The translations under genes and the position numbers were made by a program. The notes beneath the pieces are model-generated. The model was not told where the DNA came from and searched no databases. It saw only the letters and a program-made list of their open reading frames with translations. Below are positions 47,243-59,335 of a DNA stretch of 64,000 bases, piece after piece; within the stretch, counting starts at the first letter, position 1, and every line of letters begins with the position of its first letter. This DNA is from Apiotrichum sp. Y4204 (Eukaryota; Basidiomycota; Tremellomycetes; Trichosporonales; Trichosporonaceae), in NCBI GenBank assembly GCA_025531455.1, contig JAMYHL010000044.1, positions 1 to 64,000 of the forward strand, in the 5' to 3' direction.

Positions 47243-49470
47243 TTATACAGATTGGGCATACACGGGATCGACCATGTATCTGAGGGTGTTGAGGAGGCGC
47301 TCGGTGCCGCGCTGGATGCCCCAGACGGAGACCTGGCGGATACGCTTCGAGTTTGCTGCCTCGGAGGAGACGTGGTACGCGAGGGCCGAGTAGATCTGCT
47401 CGGAGATGGACGACATGAGGCCCGTCTCGAAGAGGGTCCACGAGCCGTCGAAGTCGGAGATGTCGGCTGCGACCTGGCAGTGGATAGGGACGAGGGTGCG
47501 GTTTGCGTTGACAAACGCGACAATGGGGCGGATGAGGGCGTTGTTTCTGAGAGTCACGTCGGAGGTGAAGATTGGAACTGCGGCCTTGAGGTCACGGAAG
47601 CGCAGGTCAATGTCGATCGTGACCTGGCGCTTGTCCTCTCGGGGCATGGAGCCTTCGGGGGCACGGAGCGGCGGACGGGCGAGGCGGTGTTGACCAGGCA
47701 GGAGATTGGACGACGCGGCTATCATGTCCTGGAGCTGCGTAAAGTTGTCGAAGTTGTCGCCTGCGGCGTCATCGGGATGCACGCCGGCGGAGATGGCGGC
47801 GACGTTACGCCCAATGTCCTCGAAGATGGCCTTGATATCCACATCGTCGTCGTCGGGGTGGTAAGGGAACTTTATATCAAGCACGGCGTCAAGCTTGCCG
47901 GAAGTGAACCACGAAATGACACCCTCATAACCGGACGCATACTGTGCGTGCTCGAGCGGGAGGCCGTCAATGCGGAAACGCGCCATGCGCTTCACCGTAC
48001 TTCCAACATCACCAGGATGCTTGCCAAGCTTCTGCGGCATGTGGAGACTGAACAGACAGTTGTCGTACTGGCCAGTCATGTACTCTGCACTGAGCATGTC
48101 GTAGAACAGCCAGCGTTTGCGGAAGGGACCGAACGAGGCGTTGAATATTGACACGTTGTACGGCGGCTGTCCGCCAGGCTGGTATACCGTGACCAAAAAG
48201 TCCTCGACATGGAACGAGTCAAGCTCGAAATCGCCGGGGTACGCTTTGTGCCGGTACGCGGCGGGCTCGAGCCTATTGGCCTTGTCCCACCACACAGAGC
48301 GGCGGTCAATGACGCCGCGAACGCCCTTCACTTTTGCGCTTTTAACGAGGCCCTTGCCGTCGAGCCATCGCCGCAGGCTCAGCGTGACCTCTACTTCGTC
48401 GAAGTTTATATCGAACATGGTGTAATTATCCGCCTCGGCCGCTCGTGGTGGGTGGAGATACGAGTCAGGGGGTACCTCGGAGGAAAGGAGAGGAATCGGA
48501 GAAGGGGGAGTAGCCTTGGTGGCCTTGGAAGCCTTGCCAGTGCCTTCCTGGCTCTGCGGGCGTCGCGACACGTAGACGTTCCGGAACGCGATCGTGGACG
48601 CTCCCCATTTTGGTACGATTGCGGACTCGAAACTGCATGGTCAGCGAGAGCTTGAGTCAGGCGAAGAAAGCTCACATTACGTTGACGCCGGCTGCAGAAG
48701 TCAGATAATCCGAGATCCAGCGGGCGACGTATTCCTGCATGGACAGCGAGTTGAGAGTGGCAATGACAGCCGCGACGAACGTGGTTCTGGAGTCAGCTCT
48801 GCCCGAATTTCTTTAGCTCACGTTCCAACCAAAATCCACAGCGCTGGTGGGTTAGCATCACACAGCAATTGAGTTACCCACTGTTTCCAACCACAAACCA
48901 GCTGAAGAAGGCGCTAAAGTCGTCGGCGTTGAACCTTCTCCATCCGCGGATAGTCGCCCAACGGAGTCGGATGCGCAGCCGCTCCCACCACGTGTTAGCC
49001 GCCTTGAGGAGGTCGTCACGGGATGGGCGGTTCGGGCCGAGCGACGCCGAGCGCGCAATCAGCCGCCGGATAAAGGGCGTGTAGTCGCTGATATTCGCGG
49101 GCGGGAGGAGCTTTTGGGGGAGTGTGAGTGGTTTCGGCGGGGTCACAGTGGGACTCGGTTCCGCGCCGGGTTTCTGGCACTGCGGGCACGGCTCGCCGGG
49201 CTTGTGCTTGTCCCCCGGGTGGTCCTCGGGCTTGGGCGGCGTACTGGCGTTACCGCGCGCACGAGGAGGAAACTGCCTCGGGATGCGCGGTCGTGGTGGT
49301 GGCCGACCGGGGAGCGTAGTCAGTGGTGTGAGTGTCGCTAGTGGCCGGCTCCTCATTGATGGAAAGGAAGGTGGGTATATCCGCGATCCACTCGCCACCG
49401 CCGGCCGCGCGATCGCTATCGCTGCGCGCGCCGCGCGCAGAGTGTGCAATAACGGGCGGGAGGCGGACAT
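47243..49470 (-). CDS. MDM31: Mitochondrial inner-membrane protein Mdm31/Mdm32 family
   Basis: A start at 49470 gives an Arg/Ala-rich presequence (MSASRPLLHTLRAARAAIAI). After a Pro-rich stretch come the conserved DYTPFIRRLI and DDFSAFFSWFVVGNS blocks. Two small exons then restore the first membrane segment (LWILVG, then TFVAAVIATLNSLSMQEYVAR). FESAIVPKWG and NVYVSRRPQ follow and are near-diagnostic of the Mdm31 family. The large last exon (to 47243) covers the inter-membrane-space domain, including DNYTMFDINFDEVEVTLSL, and a hydrophobic C-terminal part. Length is about 700 residues. Mdm31 and Mdm32 support mitochondrial shape, nucleoid stability and lipid homeostasis with ERMES. It shares a 647-base divergent promoter with NMD3. 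Confidence 0.9.
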
Positions 49471-50117
49471 CGTAAATGGTGCGGTCCAGACGTGCCGCGG
49501 TGGAGCGGGACACCGTCGGCAAGCCCTGTTGAAGAGCGCAAGGGTTGGCTATGTGGTGCTCTGAGGGCCGGAGACGGTGGATGCGCGAGTTTTGGTGTCG
49601 TCGGGACAACTGACTGTTCTCACGAACAGATGCGAGAGGCAAGTGTCGATGTCGATGTTGATGAGGGATATGGTCTGGATGATAGGGAGGGTCGTCATCG
49701 AGCGCAATCCGAGCGTTTGTTGCGCGCCCGCTCTCTCTCGTACTCTTTCACTTTCGTCACTTCGGCATGACTCTCCACAATGAGAAGATTGTGAGAATCC
49801 ACCTCCACTCGAAGTCACGTGACTTTAATTGCCGACCAGCCACTGCATTGATCCTCCATCCGGCCATCCACCGTTGCTCCATTTGCTTCCGCGTTGCTCG
49901 ATGACGCTGAGCCATGTGCAACTTGCATGGCTAAATTTCCACATTTAATATGATGTGTAAACTTGCTGAGTTACTTTTTGCCACTGGGAATTTCAGTTGA
50001 TCTTGCTCGCTTGCTCGACGAGCAGCAGGTAGCAACAAGAGATTTGTCAGGCCTCATCGCTCTCCATCTCTCCACATCTCTCTTGTAACACTACACCTCT
50101 CAAAAGCTCGGAACACA
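49471..50117. promoter_or_regulatory. Divergent promoter region of MDM31 and NMD3
   Basis: The start codons point away from this 647-base gap. It includes an AT-rich block at about 49920-49990 and a pyrimidine-rich leader before 50118. No other gene is visible. Confidence 0.55.
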
Positions 50118-51924
50118 ATGGAGTACGAGCCAGACGCACGCGGACTCGAGTCCTACATCCTCTGCGCGGACTGCGGCACAGTCATCTCCTCCGCCAACGG
50201 CGCAGGTCTTTGTGAGTAGGGTGGAGCCGGGGTGGAGAGCTCTAACATCACCCCGTGGCCAGCATCATTGCTCTAACACCAGGTGTCGGATGTCTGCGCA
50301 ACTCGGTCGACATCACAGAGGGTATTCCGAAGGAGGCGGTCGTCAACTTTTGCCGCGGGTGCGAGCGCTTTCTCTCCCCGCCGAACACATGGGTCGCGTG
50401 CCAGCCGGAATCGCGCGAGCTGATGGGTGAGTAGCGGCAGAGGAGTGAAAGCTGACCGAAGCCATCTGTTTGAAAAAGATTGCCCGGCCGCTGCTTAAGG
50501 TGCGCCTGATTGACGCGTCGTTCATCTGGACAGAGCCGCACTCGCGCCGTATCAAGCTCAAAATTACGATCCAGAAGGAGGTGCTGGCGAACACTGTGCT
50601 GCAGCAGACATTTGTTCTTACGCTTGTCGTGCAGACTGGGCAGTGCCCGGCGTGTACGCGTCTCGCGGCGAAGAACACGTGGAAGGCGTCGGTGCAGGTG
50701 CGGCAAAAGGTTACGCACAAGCGCACCTTCCTGTTCCTCGAGCAACTCATTCTCAAGCACAATGCGCACAAGGACACGACGTCGGTCAACGAGAAGCGCG
50801 ACGGCCTCGACTTTTTCTACACGGAGCGCAACACTGCGATCAAGATGGTGGAATTCCTCGCCGGCGTCGTCCCCGTGCGGACCAAGGGGTCCGAACAGCT
50901 CATCTCGCAGGACACCCACAACGGTACGGCAAACTACAAGTTTACGTACTCGGTGGAGATTGTCCCGATTTGTAAGGACGACCTGGTCGCGATTCCCAAG
51001 TCGCTCGCGCGGCAGTGGGGCAACATTTCCCCGCTGACCATTTGCTCGCGCGTCGGAAACTCGATCCACCTCATGGACGTCCAGACCCTACAACAGGCGG
51101 ATGTCACCGCGCCGGTGTACTGGCGCCAGCCGTTCGACTCGCTCGCAACGGTGTCTGACCTTGTCGAGTTTGTCGTTCTCGACATTGAGCCGACCGGCGT
51201 GCAGCGCGGCAAGTACATTCTCTCGGACGCACAAGTCACCCGCGTGACTGGCACAGGCCACAAGGCAGATGAGGACGGAATGGGCGACGACGGAATCTAC
51301 CACACGCGCACGCACCTCGGCCGCTTCCTCCAGCCCGGCGACACGGTTCTCGGCTACCATCTGACAAACGCAAACTTCAACAGCGAGGCGTTTGAGGATA
51401 TTGACCCTGCGCGGATACCTGATGTGATTCTCGTGCGCAAGACGTTCCCGAACCGCCGCAAGAAGAACAAGACGCGACACTGGAAGCTCAAGTCGATCGC
51501 CAAGGAGACCGAGGACAATGCGGACGGCACGACGGGCGCCGAGGGCCGCGGGCGCGGCACGCTCGGCCGCCGCGGCGGCGTCGACCAGAAGAATGTCGAG
51601 CGCGACTATGAGCTCTTCCTCCGCGACCTCGAGGAGGACCCCGAGATGCGCGCAGCCGTCAACCTCTACCGCGCCGAGGAGCCGGTTCCGGTCGCCAACG
51701 CCGAGGACGGAGATGTTGCCATGGGCGCCGGCGCCAGCAAGCCCGGCAGCGGCATGGCCGGCGGCAAGCGCCGTACCGGGGCTGCGGACGCGGCCGCCGC
51801 CGAAATGGACATGGACGACGACATGTCTGAAGAGGAGGAGGCCGACTTCCCCGAAATCGCGATGGACGAGCTGCTCGAGAACTTTGACGACATGGGGATC
51901 GAGGACGGCGAGGAGGTGCTCTAG
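50118..51924 (+). CDS. NMD3: 60S ribosomal subunit export adaptor Nmd3
   Basis: Three exons (50118-50211, 50283-50426, 50462-51924) join in frame to 566 residues. The N-terminus holds four Cys-X2-Cys pairs: ILCADCG, then CVGCLRN across the first splice, FCRGCERF and GQCPACTRL. These bind zinc in Nmd3. The following OB/SH3-like part includes IPKSLARQWGNISPLTICSRVGNSIHL, and the C-terminus ends in an acidic tail with a leucine-rich segment (MDELLENFDDMGIEDGEEVL) that matches the nuclear export signal region. Nmd3 binds the 60S joining face and Crm1 to export pre-60S subunits, and is then released by Lsg1. No unusual features. Confidence 0.95.
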
Positions 51925-52230
51925 AGTTTGTATGCATGGATCAGACCGGGATCGGAGTGGTTAGGGCCAAGAGCCAGCTGATTAACATTCGTCACGCTTG
52001 ACTGATCACTTTCTGCTGCTTCCACTCATTCATGCACTCACGTCATGCCATGGCTATATACAGGAATTATGACAACACGTCACTTCGCAGCCCAGTGTAT
52101 CTCATCTCAGGACCATGCTCTCGCAGTGTATCTCTTCAGTCGGCCATGCTTTGCTTCGCGCTCACAGTCATCACACCCCTCAGGACCATGGTACCCTGCC
52201 TACCCGTATGCACACCTCCGTCTTCTCACC
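51925..52230. other. Convergent intergenic region (3' ends of NMD3 and phosphatase)
   Basis: The 306-base gap lies between two stop codons and holds both 3' untranslated regions. I see no gene in it. Confidence 0.55.
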
Positions 52231-54256
52231 CTATGGCCTCGGGTACCGCCCACACACGCCCCAGTCGGCGTCACGCGCGCCGGTCTGGCTCTCAACAAAC
52301 GCGGACAGCTCGCACATGAAGTGCCCATGAAACGGCGACGAGCGGCACGCCATATGGTCGATGTGTGTCGGCGCGTTACTTTCCATCAGCAGCCGTCAGT
52401 CTGCTCAACTCACTTGACCAACAAGCGGACATAGGTCTTGCCGAGGCCCGGTTTGGCGGGTTTCGGCCCCGGGCGTTTGGTGGGATACATTCTTGTCTCG
52501 CCGTCCGTCTTGCGCGGGCACACGACGCGCTCGACCGCCCACCGCGCGCCAAAGGGCACAAGGTGCGCGAGCACAAAACGCCGCGTCCTGGGGTGTTTTG
52601 GGAGACTTCGCGTCGAGAGCTTTGTGCGAAGCTTGAGGGCCCCGAGCGCAGTGAGGATCTCGACCATCTCGTTGTCGTGAGTGAAATCCACAAACAGTCG
52701 CTTCCCTCCGTGCGGGAACGTCGCTTCATCCCCATCCAACGTGCGGTTCACTGTCGTGCTGTCCACCGGCGCCGCGTCGTGCAGCCGCGCAAGCAGCTCG
52801 TTGACCCACCCCGCCCCCATCACCGAACTGTACCGACCGCCCTGGCCGACGCGGTACCACCGCTCCACGTCCGCGACGTACCCCGCAATCTCCCACTCGG
52901 CCGCAGTCAGCACGCGACACCACCGGCTCCACTCCCACTCGGCCGGGTTCACCCCGCCCCGCGCTGTCGTGTCAAAGCCGCACATCCCCGCAATGCGGAA
53001 CACATCGTGCTCGTCCAGCGGAGGTTGTGGGCCAAGAAGCCGGTTTAGACGTTCTGCCGCTGGGCGCAGCAGCTTGACGACCTTGAGATACTCGCTCCGG
53101 CCGGCCGGTGGGGAGAGCGCGTTGAACGCGCGGCACGAGTGCACCGAGAGCGTGTTGTTCATGTGCTGCTGTCAGTGGCGCGCTCAAGCACGTGTGTGAT
53201 CGGTCGCCCGGGTGTGTACTGTATCATTGGAGCGGTGCCGTGGGGTTCGGCCCCCGTCCCCTCCCCCCCGCACTCACCTTGCCCTCGGGGATCACCACGT
53301 CGGGATCCAGCCCGCGCGACGCGTTGAACTCGTGCCCGGCGTAGCCCTCGCGCCAGAACCGCGCCGTCTCGGCCACGCGCTGCTGGTCGGTGCTGCGAAC
53401 GAATAAATGGAGGTTCGGGTATTGCTCCGTGTAGCTGCGGCCGGACTCCCATGCGCTGTGCGTCAGTGGGGGAATGGGTCGGGATGTGTGGGGGTATGGG
53501 TGAGAGTGAGGGTGAGGGTGAGGGTGAGGGTGGAGGAAGACTCCGATGACCACGACACGGAGCTCATCGCCGACGCCCGGCTTGCCCGCTAAGACTGATA
53601 CTCACGCCCGCCGTCCCTGGTCCGTCAGGCGCCCAAACTCCCACCCGCGCAGCGTATAGTCTACATTTTGGAGAAAGGCAAACTCGGGCCGGTTGGTGGG
53701 AACGCGGTTGGCGCGGTGCGCAATCTTGTCGAGCGTGCTGCGCAGCGACTCGGCAGCGTGCACTGTGGGGTATCGGCCGGTATGCCGGTGAAGCTGCTGT
53801 CAGTGGAGAGTAGGGGAAGAGAGCGCTGCACGCTGCACGCCGCACGCCGAACGCTGCACTCACGACGGATACCTGGTCGACGTAGCATCCTCTGGGGAGG
53901 ACGCCGCCCTGCCGCGGCGCCCACGGCGCATATGCACCGGCATTGCGCGCCCACACGCTTTCTCGCGGCTCGTCCCCCGAGAGAATATCACACGCCCACT
54001 TGACCCTGCACTGTCCGATGGTGAGGTTCCAGGCGGCGAACAGCCCCAGTGCGGCGAGAACCGCGAGAAAGACGGCCGGGAAGAGGTACACTGGCGGCGC
54101 GGGGTGGCGGGGATGGCGGGGGCTGCTCCGCCGCCGCCTTGGTGTCGGCGTCGGCGTCGGCGTGAAGGGTGTTGATGGGGAAGGGGGGGTGATGGGGCTT
54201 GCGAGGAGAGGCGTGCGCTCGCCGGCGGTCGAGGCCGGCTTGGGCGTGCTCATCAT
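52231..54256 (-). CDS. Membrane-anchored histidine acid phosphatase (branch 2)
   Basis: At least five exons on the minus strand run from MMSTPKPAS at 54256 to a stop at 52231-52233. The N-terminus is cytoplasmic, with ERTPLL at about residues 13-18 and a Pro/Arg-rich stretch. A single membrane segment follows (YLFPAVFLAVLAALGLFAAW), giving a type II anchor. The phosphatase starts with LHRHTGRYPT, the equivalent of the RHGxRxP active-site motif, and has FTHDNEM as the distal His-Asp catalytic pair. Between them lie GFDTTARGG and the WYRVGQGGRYSSVMGAGWVNEL blocks seen in fungal acid phosphatases and phytases. The last exon adds cysteines and a VRLLVNNAP-type strand. A vacuolar or surface phosphomonoesterase is inferred. 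The motif has Thr where Gly is usual, so activity should not be assumed. Confidence 0.83.
53489..53536 (-). repeat. CCTCAC hexamer repeat within an intron
   Basis: On the coding (minus) strand the intron between the exon ending DQGRRA and the exon starting AWESGRS contains CCTCAC-type units, at least five nearly perfect. On the plus strand this reads as GTGAGG units, each resembling a splice donor in the antisense direction. Confidence 0.75.
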
Positions 54257-54595
54257 CGTGAGAGTTGTTGTGACTTTTGGATTGGGGGATTGATGTGGGA
54301 TGAATGGATTGGGAGTGGGGAATGGATTGGCGGCGTATGTGGCTCCCCATTCAGTCCTTCAGTCCTCTCGTCAAGTGCAATGCAATGCACTGCTCCGCGC
54401 TCCGCGCTCCGCCTACGTTCATCTTCATCCATGCATATTGTCATTGCCGTTCTTTGCGTTCGATCACTGCATACATTCTTTTATCTGGATATCGCGCCCT
54501 ATCTCTTCAGCGCCTGCGCCACCATGACGTATCCCGGCGGCATCGTGCTCGCGGCCTCGCGGCGCATCCGTATCCTCCTCTACATCATATCCCCT
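54257..54595. other. Intergenic region between phosphatase and cyclodeaminase genes
   Basis: Both genes are on the minus strand; the gap of 339 bases should hold the phosphatase promoter. It is AT-richer than its flanks. No gene is visible. Confidence 0.5.
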
Positions 54596-55883
54596 CTAGT
54601 CATACTCGGGCACGACGGTGCCGAGGCCGAGACGTTCCGCCTCGGTAAGCACGACGCCGGCGATCGCGACATCCTGCACGCCGAGCCCGACAGACTTGAA
54701 GATATGCACCTCGGCATCCGCGACGCGCTTGGCGTCCACTTTTTTAGTCACGAGCTCGCCGATTTCGACGAGCTTGTCCGCGGGGACATTCTGGAGTTCG
54801 CCTGCTTCGTGGGCGCACGCCTCGCGCGAGTCGACGAGAATCACGCCCGCGCGCTGGATCAACGCGTCCTCCACCTCGCGCATGTGTGGCTTGTAGCTCC
54901 CGATCATGCAGATGTGCGCGCCCTTCTTCACGTCTTTGGAAGCGAAGAGCGGCTTGGTGGACGACGTCATGGTGCAGATGATGTCTGCGTTTGCGACGGC
55001 CGCGGAGAGATCAAAGTTGTCCGACGTGCCGTCTGAAAAGGACGCGACGCCATGTGTGACGGTCACGGCGGGGAACGCGCCCTTGATCGTGGATACGAGA
55101 CCGAGCGAGCGCGCGGTCTCTTTCCGCGCGACGACGGTGACGCTGCTGATGCTCGGGTAGGCCGCGGTGAAGGCGCGGATATGGGCCTCGGCTTGGGCGC
55201 CCGAGCCGAAAACAACCAGCGAGGCAGGCGTCGCGGGGCCGAGGACCTGCATCGAGAGTACGGAGCCTGGTGTGAGTGACAAAGTCAGGGAGATGACAGA
55301 GACAAGGTGGTCGCAGAGTCATAAACCGCCGAGGAGCATCGCTGATCCCAGCGCAGAGGGCGGAAGACATCCACTTGCAAGATGCCGCATACATCTGCGT
55401 CTTGCTCCACTCTCTTTAAACTCACCCGCAGCATTCCTTACCGCCGTCAACTTGCGCGCATTAACCACGGCCCGCACCGCACCGCTCTTCTCGTCCATAA
55501 TCAGCGTCGTAGCAGGCAGCCCGTCGCCGCCGGCAGTAGGCACGCTGACAATCTTGATGGCCGTCTGGGCCGCCGCGCGGCCAGGCATGAAGAGCATGCT
55601 CACACTCGGAGAGGTGAGGACATGTCGCTGCGGGAGCTGGAGGGCCGGGATACCCGGTGCTGTGGGTCAGCGTGGACTCTCGGGATGCGGTGTGGCATGT
55701 TGGACATGTTGGAGATGGAGCTGAAGACGCGTTCACCCCGCTCGCTCGGCTCGGCTCACCGTCCTCGGTCTTCTCGCTCGAGTACGCCGCAAACATTTCT
55801 GCCTGGGACCGCACCGCAAGCTGCATGTCCAGGGCGCCGAGCACGGCGTCAACGTCTGCCGCAGTAAGGATCTTGAGCGCCAT
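54596..55883 (-). CDS. Ornithine cyclodeaminase / mu-crystallin family enzyme
   Basis: Start at 55883 (MALKILTAADVDAVLGALDM), stop at 54596. Four or five exons are needed; I could not fix every boundary in the middle (around 55270-55450). The first part contains IPALQLPQRHVLTSPSVSMLFMPG, then AIKIVSV with the conserved active-site Lys, and VVNARKLTAVRNAA with the conserved Arg/Thr region. The Rossmann nucleotide-binding loop reads VVFGSGAQAEAHIRAF. The closing VGLGVQDVAIAGVVLTEAERLGLG is the family's usual end. Members are NAD(P)-dependent enzymes: ornithine cyclodeaminase, ketimine reductase or amino-acid dehydrogenase. The fungal group is largely uncharacterised, and the substrate cannot be read from the sequence. 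Confidence 0.87.
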
Positions 55884-58663
55884 GGTGGGAGTGTGGGATG
55901 TGGGAAGATGCCGAGGTCGTTGTCGGTCAGCCTTGGGTACTTTGTGTTGGGCTTGCGCTGTTATATCGCCTCGGGCCGGCCTCCACCCGCCCACCAGCGC
56001 TTACTTGGCGGGCCGGAGTTGCCGAGATAGCGCGAGCCGCGGAAGTTGGAGTTGATGTTTGGTCGTTAAAGGCGATGTGAGGTGTTATGCATGTATGTCG
56101 TTCTGATGAGACTGATGATGCGTACGAGGCTCACGGTTACCTCAGTCCAGTCCAAGATAAAGAATCCGAATGTCAAGGACCAGTGAGACATGCACGAAAA
56201 ACGCTGAGCTGGCTGAGTGCCCCACCCAAGAACCCTAGTGGCGACCGACGCGAAGCCGTGACCAATGCCGAACGCGATCAAGCATCCAGGACCGTCTATT
56301 GAGCTATTGTCGAGCGGCAAGCACGCGCCGTGCTTGAATCAGGAGCATGGATCACACTGAGTGGGTGACATTGAGATGGGAGATACAGGGGCTGCACGAG
56401 CGCTTTATGATTACCATCTCGCGATCGCAAGAAGCTCGCCAAGATCAACATGAGATTCGATGGTGGATAGGTCACTGGATCACTGGAGTTACGGATTACG
56501 GGAGTGACAGTGACGGCGTTGAGTGACGCTCTCGAGGATATGAGATTCATCCTGGCCGTCTTGGCATGTGGAGATGAGTTTATGGCTCACGACCCCTATG
56601 TATCACTATATCACGAGCGCCAGTAATGAGGATGGTAGGATGTACAATTGTACAAAGGCAACACTGCCTCCACTGGCCTCACACAATCTCCGAAGTACCT
56701 GACAGTCGACAGAAGACTGACATTTAACTGCCCGAGGGCAACGCGCGCATTCCGCACAGCTCGCACAGCGTACCAATGTACTGCTTGCAACCCGCGACGC
56801 CGAGCCCCACTTCTCCTCTCGGTCTCTCGGGTATTGCGCAGCTCCCCGGTCCATCGCGGCATGCACAACCCCCATCCGGAGCGACGTTCGAGCGGTATTT
56901 GCGTCGTACCGTACAGTATTGCGCTCGCCACCATCACGCCGAGGTTCGTGGAATGGACGCGGGCACGGCTGGATCGAGAAGGTCGCCTCTGAGCCTCCTT
57001 GGGAGACCGCATGTCGTCCCGTCCGATGCACCATGCCAATTCATCTCTTATTGCTGCTGTCTCACGCTGTTGCGCGTCACCAGTAGCAGTACTGATCTAT
57101 TGCATTCATGCAGGGCGGCAATTATCCAATATGGTTTGGCCCTGGACGCGTACAGAGTGGCACAGAGTACGGAGTCGCTCAGAGCGGCGGACGATGCCGA
57201 GAACGCAGACCTTGGGATGATGGATGAGAGTCAAAAGAGTCGTTGCGCGTGCCGTGATTGCTGGCCGGGCTCGCCCCTGGTGCCCGTTCTGTGTCAGTCT
57301 GCCCTGGGACCCACAAAAGCTCCGACACAGGCTGCAACCGGGGGTTAAGCTCTGGCACAGGCTCCGTTTTGGGTCTTTGCAATCCCGAGTAAAAACTCTA
57401 GGACTCCAGAAGAGTGCAAGTGTTTCGCATGTCTCGAGTGGCTCTTCCAGGCATGCCGATTGTGTCATTCGCGTCACTGACCGCGACGCAAAAGGGCCCA
57501 CAAGAGGCTCTGGCTCGTCTCCACCGACGTTTGTTCCCACGGTCCGAGCACCTGACAGCGACATGTGGCTTATTCTGTAGAGCTGTAGACCGGTGGTCGG
57601 TGTGCGTGTCGTATGCATGCCCAGAAGGCCAAAAGTGGTGGGTGGGTGATGATGATGGTGATGAATGGCATGAATGGCAGTGTCCAAAAGGAGGACATGC
57701 ATCTACGCATCCTAAATACTGCTTATAGTTGTAGTAGTATAGTAGTAGTTGCAGCCATTCGCCAAGAGGAGCATGGAAAGGCAATGGGCTGATCATTCCT
57801 AGTCCATCATGCCATCACGTTCCTTTGGCACGATTACAGAATGATCTGCTAACGGCGCGCACAGACCTTTGGGCGCTGGCTCGCCACCCGCAGAGTGGGT
57901 TGGATAGGTGACTGGACTAGAGTGGACTACCCGACCGTCTGATATCTCTGATTCTCTGGCCTGTGGCCTGTGGTCTCTCTGGTACTCTGGTCCTATCCAC
58001 TTTCCGATCATATTCCGCTGCATTGTTCGTGGCCGTGGCGCGTGACTGGTAGTGCAGGGGCACCAGAGCAGAGCATTGAACATGCACCGGAAGGGAAGCG
58101 CGAAAAGTCGGTCAAGGGCCAGGAGGGACGACACGAAATCTGGACCCATTACTCACCCCCCCTCTCCCTCTCGCCTGTCCTCTTCCTTTCTTGCGTGCAT
58201 TCCCTTCCTCCGCCCCTGTCGTTCCCCTCTCCCCCTGATTGTCTGCCCATTTAGCGCGTCATTAGGATTGTCACATCCCAGACTACTGTCCTGCCTGCTT
58301 TGCTGCCTTCTCGCCCGCCCTCTGCTCTCATGCCTTGAATTCCAATGTATGACTTGTCCTTGTCGCCGCCACCCGGGTGTGCACCGCGCCACCACCCAAA
58401 AAGAGTGCAGGATGACTGGATTAGTGTGTCTTTTGCGTGTCCTTGCGTGTCTTGCGTGAGTTTTGATCTCGTGTCTCTTTTGTGTGGCGCTCGCTCTCTG
58501 ATCTCTGCCTTCCTCGGTGTCACTTCTCCTTCACGCCTTTGGCAGAGTAGTGTTGCATTTGTCTACTAGCAGGGTTTCTCATTCTTCCTCCTCTTCGTTC
58601 TCTTCCATCTCCGTCTCCATCCAGCGTTCATTCTATCATCCATTGCATCCACATCACACATTT

Positions 58664-58700
58664 CCATTCGCATTCGCATCCGCAGTCGCATCCGCATCCA
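58664..58700. repeat. CATTCG/CATCCG hexamer repeat
   Basis: Six units of the CATTCG, CATCCG or CAGTCG type follow one another within the pyrimidine-rich stretch upstream of the PHD gene. Confidence 0.65.
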
Positions 58701-59298
58701 CAGCAATAGCATTTCTCCTCAGCAGAAAACACACACCCATCCAGTCATCCCATCTCAAACCCCGTCGTCGTCCCTTACGCACACCCACTACTGCTCCTTC
58801 TCTGTCCCTGGACATGACACCATCGGCCCAATACTTTCCCGCGACCACCATCTAGGAATCCAGAACAACTCTTGAACACTCGAGTTTCTGCACGCAATTT
58901 GCACTGTACATTGCTACCATCCTTATCCACTACTGCACTACTGTATCCCCCGACGTCGGTTCATCAGACGGACGCGCGCACCGCCAAAAGCGTCAACGTC
59001 CGGCGCCCTCCCTCCCAATCCATCCATCTCCCACACAGTGCCCCTGACGCCGCCGCCTTTTAGCGCCCAGCCACCGACGCTGGTCCTGTACCCGCGCGTG
59101 CACCCGCAAAGCCGTTACACACCGACTCCACTTGGCCACTGGCCACTGGGCTCCTTGTAGACGAAGGCAGGTTGAGATCACCACACGGCATTTTTGGGCT
59201 CAGGTGGTGTAGAGTTCGAACACGAATACAACAGCTGTGAATTGCGAACAGAGTAGAGCACGACACAACTCACATCTTGTCTCCGGCAACAACGGCCT

Positions 59299-59335
59299 AC
59301 TCCATCTCCATCTCCATCTCCACCTCCACCTCACC
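59299..59335. repeat. TCCATC/TCCACC hexamer repeat
   Basis: Six units of TCCATC or TCCACC run head to tail. The tract lies about 1.1 kb upstream of the PHD start codon and may be transcribed. Confidence 0.7.

Noticed and set aside
46517..48151. 544-codon open frame antisense to VPS15 and MDM31
   Set aside because: It lies opposite two well-supported coding regions in GC-rich DNA, where long antisense frames arise by codon bias. The product resembles nothing known.
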